A stretch of 24,160 nt of DNA from CAYMWF01 sp964394085 [NCBI: uncultured Gemmatimonadota bacterium]. GTDB taxonomy: Bacteria; GCA-2686955; CAYMWF01. Numbering within the stretch: the first letter of the stretch is position 1; every line of letters begins with the position of its first letter. This document shows, piece after piece, positions 1 to 7,886 of the stretch. The stretch covers positions 1 to 24,160 of the forward strand of contig CAYMWF010000070.1 in NCBI GenBank assembly GCA_964394085.1, written 5' to 3'. The position numbers and the translations under genes were made by a program. Under the pieces are notes generated by a model that saw nothing but the letters and a program-made list of their open reading frames with translations, did not search any database and was not told where the DNA came from.

Positions 1-2314
1 GGTCCAATGCGCTGTTTCCATTTATTAAACAACTTTCTACAGTAATTGCGCAATTCCCGTCGGCTTCTAGCCCTCCCGGACTGTTGCCGCTTACCACGGA
101 ATTCGAAATCTCCAGAACAACGTCATCCAACACTTGTATACCTCCATCTGCGTCGGCTCTGTTCGAAATTACCTCGGAGTTCTCTATCTTGCAATGCACC
201 GCATCTTCAAGTCCCAAACCACCGGCCCGGCCATAGTAAAATGGAGGGTATCCGTGTATATCATTGTTTATTATACGGCTGTTCCTTATCAGGCATGTCG
301 AAAAACCGGTGCAACCGACGCCGCCAGCGAACCCGCCGCCGCTCTCATAATTATCGCGGACATCGCATCCAGATAATTCGAGGTTCGCCGATTCTTCGGC
401 AAGGATTCCAGTGTCGTTTTCAATGATCTCGCAATCATCCAACCGTACATCCGAGATTCCCGTGCAGATCACGGCCCTCTCCCAATCGCTGAAGCGGCAT
501 TCGAGAACCGTAAGTGCGAAATCATCCGCGAAAAGACCTGTATTCAGGTCATCGGTGCCTCTGACAGTGAAGCCTTTGAGTACGCCTCTCCCGCCCCCTC
601 CGCCTTTGCAGTAAATGCCGTATATGTCCGTGATGCTCCTTACTTCCGTAGAGTCCATGCCGGCTTCAGAGGCTATGATTATCCCTTTACCGAGGAAATC
701 TACCGCCCCCTCAAACGTGCCCGCCGACACGAGGATGGTGTCACCTTTGACCGCCGCTTCGATTGCTGGTTGGATTGCGTCGAAATCGCCGGGAACGTTT
801 ATCAGACGGGGCGCTCTGAACACGAAAAAGTCTTTACGATCCAGTTCGTAAAGAAGATTGCCGACCTGTCCAATCCGTGCAACAATCTCCCAGTCGCCTG
901 CATGAAAGAATTCATCGAATGTAAATTCTTCTTCTATGGTTTTAGTCTCACCGGGTCCGACGAAGAAGCCCCACTGGTACACGGGCACTATATTATCAAC
1001 CCTCACCAGAGATACAAAACAGTCGACATAACGACTCTGCCCTGATCCGTTTGCGATAGACAGGCTCCAATCAATAGTACTCCCTGTTTCCACGGTATCC
1101 GGAGTACTCAAACCCTCGATGGAAACAGGTGGATCATCGTGATATGGAAACTCGGAAGCCCCTATATCGATTCGCCCGCCGCCCGTCGGCGGAGGTGTCA
1201 TCGAAGGGTCGCCCATATCGATGCACGGAGAACGCCAGTCGAGTTTGTATTCTTCATCCAACAGCGGGTCGAACGACATATTCCCGATGCCGGGCTCGAC
1301 ATTGAAGTAATCGAAACCGTCGTTGCCGTAAACGTCATTGTATTCAATTATATAGTCCGAAACATTTTTATCGATATATATACCTCCGCTGCCAATACCG
1401 AAAAGAATCAAATTGTTTACCAGAAGAATCTTTGAGATATTTCTCAGATGTATATTCGCGCCTTTTTCATCCGAAGAGTTCTCAGTAAATAGATTATTCA
1501 TCACATATGATGAATCCGAATCGGTAATTGCTATTCCACCTCCTAACCAGTCGTCGTTACGACACACAACATTCCCCATAATCATAACGTACGGGCAGTT
1601 GTAGATGCTTAAACCTCCGCACCAAGTATTCTGTTCTATTTGATTCAGTGATATCTCTCCAAGTGAATTGGATAAGAAGACTCCACCGCATACGTTATTT
1701 GATATGATATTTGATTTACATAGAACCACACAATTCTCTCCATAAAATGCACCACCATCCCATTCAGCACTATTGAGTACGATTGTGTTTAATAATATCT
1801 CCTGGCTCGTTCCAATTATACCAATACCGCCACCCCAGCTTGCATGATTAAATGTTATCCTATTCTCAAAAATCCGAAGCTCACAACTATTCTCGCATAA
1901 TACTCCACCCCCATAGCCCGTATCATTATCCCCGTTCATAATCGTGAATCCGGATATTTCAGCTCCGGCAGGCTCGCCTGATGCGGCTGTGACTACCGAA
2001 CCGAGCCCGCCGCCGTCGATTACCGTAGAATCAGCGCCGGTCACGCTGGTAATCACTACAGCTTTGCCAAGAAAATCAATGTTTTCGAAAAAAGTGCCCG
2101 GAGACACGAGGATTGTGTCTCCGGGCAGAGCGGCTGATATGCCCTCCTGGATGGTCGAATAATCGGCGGGTATGTGGATAGTCTCCGGTGGACCGTCAGC
2201 CCATGCATGGAGCATTTCAGTTAGCTCGTATGGTTCACCTGAGAATAGCGTACCTGCCGCCACGATAATCATCGCCGGCGGCAGGACACGTTTCAAACGA
2301 TTTATAATCGACAC
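1..2314 (-). CDS. Secreted protein with two right-handed beta-helix domains (3' end beyond window)
   Basis: This reading frame is open from 2314 to the left edge, about 771 codons without a stop, so the C-terminus is missing. I chose GTG at 2312-2314 because it gives a signal peptide: n-region with Arg/Lys (INRLKR), then the hydrophobic stretch PPAMIIVAAGTLFSG. An ATG at 2270-2272 lies inside that core and is less likely. The mature protein opens a beta-helix at about residue 46 with the cap IHIPADYSTIQEG...PGDTILVSPGTF, followed by Asn/Gly-rich coils to about residue 360. It closes with SPCIDMGDP...DIGASEF. An Ig-like linker (about 395-495) leads to a second cap, INVPGDFDAIQPAIEAA...GDTILVSAGTF (about 505), and a second helix. 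The start lies 19 nt after the stop of the 999-codon gene, suggesting one transcript. The role is probably surface or extracellular adhesion or polysaccharide contact. No catalytic residues are recognisable. The AT-rich third quarter differs from the core of the window. Confidence 0.88.
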   Translation of the reverse strand, partial: MSIINRLKRVLPPAMIIVAAGTLFSGEPYELTEMLHAWADGPPETIHIPADYSTIQEGISAALPGDTILVSPGTFFENIDFLGKAVVITSVTGADSTVIDGGGLGSVVTAASGEPAGAEISGFTIMNGDNDTGYGGGVLCENSCELRIFENRITFNHASWGGGIGIIGTSQEILLNTIVLNSAEWDGGAFYGENCVVLCKSNIISNNVCGGVFLSNSLGEISLNQIEQNTWCGGLSIYNCPYVMIMGNVVCRNDDWLGGGIAITDSDSSYVMNNLFTENSSDEKGANIHLRNISKILLVNNLILFGIGSGGIYIDKNVSDYIIEYNDVYGNDGFDYFNVEPGIGNMSFDPLLDEEYKLDWRSPCIDMGDPSMTPPPTGGGRIDIGASEFPYHDDPPVSIEGLSTPDTVETGSTIDWSLSIANGSGQSRYVDCFVSLVRVDNIVPVYQWGFFVGPGETKTIEEEFTFDEFFHAGDWEIVARIGQVGNLLYELDRKDFFVFRAPRLINVPGDFDAIQPAIEAAVKGDTILVSAGTFEGAVDFLGKGIIIASEAGMDSTEVRSITDIYGIYCKGGGGGRGVLKGFTVRGTDDLNTGLFADDFALTVLECRFSDWERAVICTGISDVRLDDCEIIENDTGILAEESANLELSGCDVRDNYESGGGFAGGVGCTGFSTCLIRNSRIINNDIHGYPPFYYGRAGGLGLEDAVHCKIENSEVISNRADADGGIQVLDDVVLEISNSVVSGNSPGGLEADGNCAITVESCLINGNSALD

Positions 2315-2333
2315 AGCCGGTCTCGGTTCTTTC

Positions 2334-5333
2334 TTACCTGTTGTACGTGAACTCCATGTCGCCGGGAACCCAGCCTGTCGCACTCGGTTCATCCTCCAGG
2401 ATCCTAGGAGATATCGTATCCCACTTCCCTTCTGCATCTCTCACATATTCAAGAACCTTGAAACCCGTTCCCGTCGTTACCGAAACGACCAGAGTCCCGA
2501 ATGGGCTTATCCTCATTCCCCTTGGGCTTTCACTACTTCCAAAGGCAACAGCTGCCGACCAGGTTGAAAATGGATCCTGGCTGGGCTGAGTTGTCCAGTC
2601 TATCTCGTATTTCCGGATTTCGGGATCGTTGCTTAAATCGTTCGAAATGTATAAATGACCATCAAGTGCGAAACCGAAACCATTGTATTCACAGGAAGCA
2701 TCGGGAGCGGTGAAGTCCACGAACAGGTCCGGATCGTCTATTTTGTTTACATAGAGAATGCGCGTGTTTGTGCTCAAGTAAAGTGTTTCTATAAACTTAG
2801 ACTTTCCTTCACCATCGTTGTCTTCCCAATAAGGCGCAACCCTGAGTTGTTCAGGCATTTCACCCGATAGTAATGCTGTCTCGTCTATCTCCACTGTTTT
2901 CCCGGGCTTCAAGATCCAGCCATTATCTTTATCATGGCAGTAAGTGACGACCTTGTAATCTGATGAACCGATCTTCACGAGAACATGCAAAACCTCGGTT
3001 TGCTCACCGTCTATATTCATGAATCGTGTCGCAATGCTGCCTATCTCGTCAAATTGGGAGGTCACGTCAAGAGAATCCTTGCCCGAGTATGTATAACTGT
3101 TGAAGCTATCTATTATCCGGTAATCCGGACCATTGACGGACACCAGCAATCGGTCCATCGATGTCATCCATGCCAAGCCCCGAAGTTCGGAAGTGCCCTC
3201 CCATTCATTTTCCTGTAATTCTTTGATTTCTTCTATTGTATCGAAATTGCGTATCCAGACCCAGGGTTTCACATTCGACTTATTCAGGTTGAAAGCTATA
3301 TGTGAATAGTCCTCAACCGGATCAGGACCTGGGGGCCAGCCTTCGACCTCTTCTCCCCAGGAAAGATACCTTGGTGAAGTAGACAGATCGACGTTTACCA
3401 TTCCATTCACCACGGGCATATCGCCAAGCGACTCGCCCACAGCATTGTAGATATAGACAACATCCGCGGTGGAGGTAGAGGGTCGGGTAATCGGAACCGC
3501 TATCTGCGGTGAAATCGTTTCCTCGTAAACATCATCACGGTAAAATCCCCAGTAAGCAGTGACATCGCCGCCGGTGCCGTGGAAGTCGGCTCGGGCCATG
3601 GTGAGATAACCATTGGAACTTATATATTCAAGTACTGTAGGAGTAATCAGAAGCCTGTTGATGATGTGAACGAAGAACTTGTACGCGGTAAATGATGGAA
3701 ACCTGTATCCGGGAAGCTGGAGAGAACGACCGCAGCCCTGCACTATCTCGCACTTGTCGGTGGTGCAGTCGCGGGGTTTCATCATCCATTCCCACATGAC
3801 TCCCCTTATATTGTTGCCGGATCCGTCCGTATTCGGCGCTGAACAACGGATTAGCTTCCTCGCCGCCTCCGATGCCTGGGTGAAGGCGAGCTCCGAATCG
3901 ATATCGGGGGTGCCCGACATCCTGTTTCTCGACCAGCCTGTCTCATACTCCAGGTCTTTATCGCAGACATAGCATTGAGCGGCAGGATCGAAATTGTATA
4001 ATCTCTGCCTGTTGCCCAGTTCATCGATTACTACAGGAAGGTCCGCCACACCTGTTCCGGGCTTCATACCATCCCGCAAATCGTTCAGGTACATCAGAGT
4101 AGTATCGATACAGGACCAGTGGCTGTAATATTGGAAGACCAGGCCGTCGAAGTACCTCGTTTCGTACTCCTCGTTCACGTCATTTTTTACGTACTCGAAA
4201 AAGGTCTCTAGAAATGTCGCGTGGAAAACAGCTAGTTTGTTAGGTTCATAATTTGGAACACTGATTCCGAAATCCAATTTCCACTTTCTTTTCTGCTCGG
4301 GAGTAAAACCGGGACCTCCTGGCCACGGTTTATCGGATGGCCCGTTCGGATAGGCGTTCTCCATGCCTAGACCGACCTTTATAACATCTCGTCTGACTTC
4401 CGCGAAAAAGGTGTTCGTAAACCTCATTGCGGCTTCAACCGATACCTCATCAGCCAGCCAGCGGCCTATCAACAGGCCCAGATTCAGATTCGAGATACCG
4501 AACGGGTAGCCCAGACAGTCGGGCTCTTCGGCATCGTTTACAGCCTGAGCGAATGAAAAATATGACTGCATGTAATGATGGGCGAGGTGACGAGCGGTTT
4601 CCTCAGGGTCGATTTCCAGCTCGTCGAAAGAATCGCGAGTATAAGGACCATCAGGAGGACAATCATCGATTCCCAGGCCGGCCCACTTCAGATCGCACTC
4701 GTTCTCGAAAGAGTAGTTCTTGTTGTTGTACTCCGTGCGACAGCCTTTGATAAGAGTCGAAGTATAGTCGTATATATTTTCGGAGTAATGAACGGGGTTG
4801 TCCGGCGGAGGAGAGAACCACCAGGGGGCTTCGGGAAGGGGATCTTCCTGGCCGGTGCAGCAATTATCCTCATCAAGGTCGTTCGGTGAGGCCGAGATGA
4901 GCTGGTTGAGCTCCCATGAGCCTGTACAAATGTGACTCCAGTTCGGCATTTTCCATACGCCTTCACTTATTTCACAAAGTTCATTCGAGCCGTCACTTTG
5001 CCCGGTTTTCACCTTGATGATGGCGGTGAAATCACTGCCGTACCCCTCGTTCTTGATATATTCCTGAGCAACCCCCAGTTTTGTTACCTCTTTTACTTCC
5101 GTGCAGTGCAGCCCGTCATAATCATATGGAGAACGGATTTCATCTTCATCACCGGCGATCAGGGGCAATGTAGCGCCCCATAGAACGACTGACCTTGCTT
5201 CAGAGAACTTCACAAGATCTATCCCGGGATAAACAAGACCTTGTCCAAGATCGTAATACCCGCCTTCACCCTGGATGCCGTACCAGGGGAACTGGTACAC
5301 GACCGCGTCGGCGTTTCGAGGGTAAACAGCCAA
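2334..5333 (-). CDS. Large secreted glycosidase-like/beta-propeller-like protein with damaged 5' end
   Basis: This is a 999-codon frame with no internal stop. I cannot name a family. Residues 250-560 look like a TIM-barrel glycosidase: RRDVIKVGLGMEN, YFDGLVFQYYSHW, then LPVVIDELGN with a possible catalytic Glu, then RGVMWEWMMKP, which resembles the final strand. Residues 690-990 contain recurring strands such as RGLAWMTSMDRLLVSVNG, GFGFALDGHLYISND and RGMRISPFGTLVVSV, as in a beta-propeller. Many cysteines (for example CCTGQED, CDKDLEYE, CTTDKC) fit an exported, disulfide-bonded protein. The only in-frame start is TTG at 5331-5333, which has no ribosome site and no signal peptide. Two codons upstream is an in-frame TAG (5337-5339), preceded by signal-peptide-like codons (LPGLLLITC). 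A good promoter and ribosome site precede ATG 5398-5400, which is out of frame. The gene is therefore either recently inactivated, misassembled, or expressed by an unusual route. Confidence 0.75.
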   Translation of the reverse strand: MAVYPRNADAVVYQFPWYGIQGEGGYYDLGQGLVYPGIDLVKFSEARSVVLWGATLPLIAGDEDEIRSPYDYDGLHCTEVKEVTKLGVAQEYIKNEGYGSDFTAIIKVKTGQSDGSNELCEISEGVWKMPNWSHICTGSWELNQLISASPNDLDEDNCCTGQEDPLPEAPWWFSPPPDNPVHYSENIYDYTSTLIKGCRTEYNNKNYSFENECDLKWAGLGIDDCPPDGPYTRDSFDELEIDPEETARHLAHHYMQSYFSFAQAVNDAEEPDCLGYPFGISNLNLGLLIGRWLADEVSVEAAMRFTNTFFAEVRRDVIKVGLGMENAYPNGPSDKPWPGGPGFTPEQKRKWKLDFGISVPNYEPNKLAVFHATFLETFFEYVKNDVNEEYETRYFDGLVFQYYSHWSCIDTTLMYLNDLRDGMKPGTGVADLPVVIDELGNRQRLYNFDPAAQCYVCDKDLEYETGWSRNRMSGTPDIDSELAFTQASEAARKLIRCSAPNTDGSGNNIRGVMWEWMMKPRDCTTDKCEIVQGCGRSLQLPGYRFPSFTAYKFFVHIINRLLITPTVLEYISSNGYLTMARADFHGTGGDVTAYWGFYRDDVYEETISPQIAVPITRPSTSTADVVYIYNAVGESLGDMPVVNGMVNVDLSTSPRYLSWGEEVEGWPPGPDPVEDYSHIAFNLNKSNVKPWVWIRNFDTIEEIKELQENEWEGTSELRGLAWMTSMDRLLVSVNGPDYRIIDSFNSYTYSGKDSLDVTSQFDEIGSIATRFMNIDGEQTEVLHVLVKIGSSDYKVVTYCHDKDNGWILKPGKTVEIDETALLSGEMPEQLRVAPYWEDNDGEGKSKFIETLYLSTNTRILYVNKIDDPDLFVDFTAPDASCEYNGFGFALDGHLYISNDLSNDPEIRKYEIDWTTQPSQDPFSTWSAAVAFGSSESPRGMRISPFGTLVVSVTTGTGFKVLEYVRDAEGKWDTISPRILEDEPSATGWVPGDMEFTYNR

Positions 5334-5361
5334 GATCTAACAGGTTATGAGGAGAAGACCT

Positions 5362-5377
5362 GGAAGGAAGGAAGGAA
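5362..5377. repeat. (GGAA)4 tetranucleotide repeat at the 5' end of the 999-codon gene
   Basis: Four perfect GGAA units on the plus strand, read as (TTCC)4 by the minus-strand gene. They lie 21-36 nt downstream of the A of the best ATG (5398-5400). The ATG frame is one base out of register with the long frame. Loss of one 4-bp unit would align them, although the TAG at 5337-5339 would still interrupt. Confidence 0.8.
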
Positions 5378-5397
5378 GAATCATGCCTTTTTCTTTT

Positions 5398-5410
5398 CAT
5401 CTGTACCTCC
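5398..5410 (-). promoter_or_regulatory. Ribosome binding site and orphan ATG upstream of the 999-codon gene
   Basis: On the minus strand GGAGG (5406-5410) is followed after 5 nt by ATG (5398-5400), which encodes MKRKRH, a typical positively charged signal-peptide n-region. This is the best translation start here, yet its frame does not join the 999-codon frame. A second ATG at 5382-5384 is in the long frame (MILPSFLPGLLLITC) but hits TAG at 5337-5339. Confidence 0.7.
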
Positions 5411-5447
5411 ATTGTTTTGAATAAGTAAATCCTTGAGACCGTGAAAA

Positions 5448-5476
5448 ATTATACTTCCCGGAAGTGCATGGATCAA
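5448..5476 (-). promoter_or_regulatory. Sigma70-type promoter for the minus-strand secreted-protein genes
   Basis: On the minus strand there is TTGATC (5471-5476), a 17-nt spacer, and a perfect TATAAT (5448-5453). Transcription would start near 5441, about 40 nt before the ATG at 5400. The spacer contains the palindrome ACTTCC-C-GGAAGT (5453-5465), placed where a bound regulator would block polymerase. Confidence 0.65.
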
Positions 5477-5598
5477 GTGCAAACCGGGATTTGCTGTTTG
5501 CGAAACAGGTGTTTGCTGCGGGTTTTCTTCAGACAGCATATTCAACAGCAATTTCAATATTTTTCAGAGTTTCTCTTCCCAGGTCCCGTCACCGGGGA

Positions 5599-5856
5599 GT
5601 CGAAGAGGGAGCGCCTTCCCGCCAGGCGGACATAGCGGAGTCATCCGGGGAGGCAGGGAGACGGGATGGGGCGACACTTTCCCGAGCGGAGGATCGGAAG
5701 CGCTGATGTCTGAGCGGGGGGAGAGGAGAAGCTGTGAGCAAGTGCGAACAGCGAGGGTCGGGAACCGCGAGTTTCAGCGCTTCCCGGAGCGAGGGATTAG
5801 TGGAGCCGGATGACGCAGCGTCGCTCCGCCGGGCGGGAAGGCGCTCCCTCTTCGAC
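5599..5856. repeat. 258-bp nested inverted-repeat element (MITE-like or structured RNA)
   Basis: The ends are a perfect 25-bp inverted repeat (5599-5623 and 5832-5856; outer part GTCGAAGAGGGAGCGCC). Inside, imperfect complementarity continues (GGCGGA/TCCGCC, then a shared TCATCCGG), and a second perfect 11-bp pair, GGAAGCGCTGA (5696-5706) with TCAGCGCTTCC (5774-5784), sits nearer the centre. The whole element could fold into a long hairpin. There is no transposase and no obvious target duplication. It could be a non-autonomous mobile element, a REP-like repeat or a structured RNA. Confidence 0.7.
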
Positions 5857-6020
5857 CGGTATGTGCCGGCTTCCACAGGCTCAAGAAATCTCAGATGATC
5901 ACCCGCAAAATTCAATTCGTTGATAATTATAAATGTTTGATGGGGGATTGTGGAACCCCGGCGAAGGCTTGAGTTGAGAAAGCTGTGATGGTATATTGAG
6001 GCTCCGCACGGCGAAAAGGG

Positions 6021-7886
6021 ATGAACCGGGGTCTGTTCAACCATCGAAATCAGCAGCATCCTCTGGAGTTCGACTCGATGTTCGAAGAAATCGCGGAATT
6101 CTGCACCCGCGCATTTATGGATGGAGATACCCGATCGTCCGGGTTCGGCGCAACCGTCGCCGCCATCGGGTATGCCGAAATACACTACCGGTTCCGGTAC
6201 TTCTTTTCGCTCCTCAAGCGACGGCGCCCCGAGATCCTGGCCGATCTCCCGCCGCGCATCGAAACGGGCGGCCCCTTCCCACTCGTCATCACGGTCAAGG
6301 ATGCAGACCGGTATCCCGCCCGGATCGACGCCGTCGAAATCGAAATTCGAAAGTGCGCCGACGGAAAGTCGATCATCCACTCACCCGAAGTTGAACCGAT
6401 CGAGCTGCGGGAAAGCTTCAGGGAACTGTTCTTCCCGCTCCCTCCGGCTGAAAAACCCGGGGAGCTGGACGTAACCGCGACCATCAAGGGAATATATCCC
6501 GATTCCGGTAAACGCTTCAGCCTGGTCAACGACAACTACCCCGGCGGATTCCGGCAGCCCTTCAGGGTCACTGCGATGGAGGAACCTCTGCCCGTGGGCG
6601 GTGGGTGGTTCTGCGGAGATATCCACTGCCATTCCCGCTATACGGACGACCAGGTGGAGTTCGGCGCCGGCCTCGAAAGCCTATCCCTGGTGGCGGCCGC
6701 CACCGGGTATTCCTGGGCGGGGGTGACGGACCATTCGTACGACATGGACGACCTGCCCGGCGATTACCTGAAAAACGATCCTTCGCTGGAAAAATGGGGG
6801 CGGTTCCACGAAGAGATCCTCGACCTGAACAAGCTGGCGGGCGACGGAGGGGAGGAAGAACGCCGGACCCGCGCGCACCTTGTTCCCGGGGAGGAAGTAT
6901 CCTGCGGCGGATCCGGAGGATGGAACCTCCATCTCATCCTTCTGGGCAACCGCAAGTTCATACCCGGATACGGCGACGGAGCGGAGAAGTGGCTCAGGAC
7001 GAAACCCACCTCGACCCTTGATGAGGTGCTGGACCAGGTGGAAGGTTTCGAGGAGCCGGTGGCCTGCTACGCGGCGCATCCGTTCGCGAAAATCAACTTC
7101 CTGGAGCGCCTGCTCGTCAACAGGGGACCCTGGGAGCCGTCCGACCTGGCGAAGGGGCGGCTCCACGGATGGCAGCTCTGGAACAGGCGCGAAGTGGATG
7201 ACCCGGATGTTCTCCGCGGGTTGCGACCGTGGGTGAATATGCTTCTCCATGGGAAGCGGATCGCTCTCGCGGCCGGGAGCGATTCCCACGGGAATTTCGG
7301 GGCGGAGCGTTCGATCCGGGTGCCGTTTCTTTCGCTGAGGGCGATTCCCAGACTCAGGTGGTCGCGGATCTGGACGGCGGTAAAAACAGAGTCGCCGATG
7401 AGCGTCGAAGCGATTATCGAAGGGCTCGTCAAGGGCGTAACAGTCGTAAGCAACGGCCCGTTCGCGTCGATTTCAGCCGTTTCGAACGGCGGGACCGAGT
7501 GTGGAATCGGCGGTGAAACGGGCTGGAGGAGAGGGCTGGTCATCAGGCTCGAAGCGCTTTCTTCCCCGGAGTTCGGCGAAATCTCGGGGGGAATGGTTTT
7601 CCTCGGTATTACCGGTGAGACGGAGGAGCGCGTTCTCGGACGTTTCGAGAAATCTCCCGGAATCAGGCCCGAAGAAAACATGGCCTATTCCGGTGAATTT
7701 CCGCTTCCAGAACCTGTCGAGCTCGGCGCCGGTTGCGGACCGGAAGGATATGTCCGGGCCGAAGTATGGACAACCTTCGACGGGGAACTGCGTAAATGCT
7801 GGACAAGCCCCATCTACCTGACGAACGCAACCGCCGGATCAGAGGGAACCGGCGGAAAGACGGTTCAGGATTATGAGAATCTCTGA
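6021..7886 (+). CDS. PHP-domain metallohydrolase (CehA/McbA-like)
   Basis: A protein of 621 residues. The C-terminal two thirds carry the PHP metal-site signature: GDIHCHSRYTDD (H202, H204), GVTDHSYD (D237, H238), VPGEEVS (E291/E292), NLHLI (H304), YAAHPF (H353) and AAGSDSHGNFG (D421, H423). PHP proteins hydrolyse phosphoesters or other bonds with two or three metals. CehA/McbA-type members often carry an N-terminal beta domain, matching residues 75-185 here (PPRIETGGPFPLVITVKDAD...). The last 150 residues are another beta-rich region. No signal peptide is visible, so a cytoplasmic site is likely. ATG 6021 is kept, but ATG 6078 has a better ribosome site (GGAG at 6065-6068). The 3' end overlaps the UbiA gene by 14 nt, so the two are probably translationally coupled. 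The substrate is unknown; a phosphoester in the lipid pathway is an inference from position. Confidence 0.88.
   Translation: MNRGLFNHRNQQHPLEFDSMFEEIAEFCTRAFMDGDTRSSGFGATVAAIGYAEIHYRFRYFFSLLKRRRPEILADLPPRIETGGPFPLVITVKDADRYPARIDAVEIEIRKCADGKSIIHSPEVEPIELRESFRELFFPLPPAEKPGELDVTATIKGIYPDSGKRFSLVNDNYPGGFRQPFRVTAMEEPLPVGGGWFCGDIHCHSRYTDDQVEFGAGLESLSLVAAATGYSWAGVTDHSYDMDDLPGDYLKNDPSLEKWGRFHEEILDLNKLAGDGGEEERRTRAHLVPGEEVSCGGSGGWNLHLILLGNRKFIPGYGDGAEKWLRTKPTSTLDEVLDQVEGFEEPVACYAAHPFAKINFLERLLVNRGPWEPSDLAKGRLHGWQLWNRREVDDPDVLRGLRPWVNMLLHGKRIALAAGSDSHGNFGAERSIRVPFLSLRAIPRLRWSRIWTAVKTESPMSVEAIIEGLVKGVTVVSNGPFASISAVSNGGTECGIGGETGWRRGLVIRLEALSSPEFGEISGGMVFLGITGETEERVLGRFEKSPGIRPEENMAYSGEFPLPEPVELGAGCGPEGYVRAEVWTTFDGELRKCWTSPIYLTNATAGSEGTGGKTVQDYENL

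Larger units (their letters stand above)
5401..6020. other. Gene-free region between the secreted-protein operon and the lipid operon
   Basis: About 620 bp. It holds the minus-strand promoter (5448-5476), short GCAAA/TTTGC inverted motifs around 5479-5515, and the nested inverted-repeat element (5599-5856). Positions 5857-6020 are AT-richer around 5910-5940 and probably carry the promoter of the plus-strand operon, but I could not find a convincing -35/-10 pair. Reading frames crossing the element look like by-products of its repeats, not genes. Confidence 0.6.

Noticed and set aside
5337-5339. TAG recoding (amber read as an amino acid)
   Set aside because: TAG is the normal stop of the genes ending at 11137, 19937 and 20812, where homology also ends. 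A local mutation or error is simpler.
5589-6380. A 263-codon minus-strand open frame across the inverted-repeat element
   Set aside because: It covers the nested repeat and the antisense of the PHP gene, with no ribosome site and no recognisable domain.
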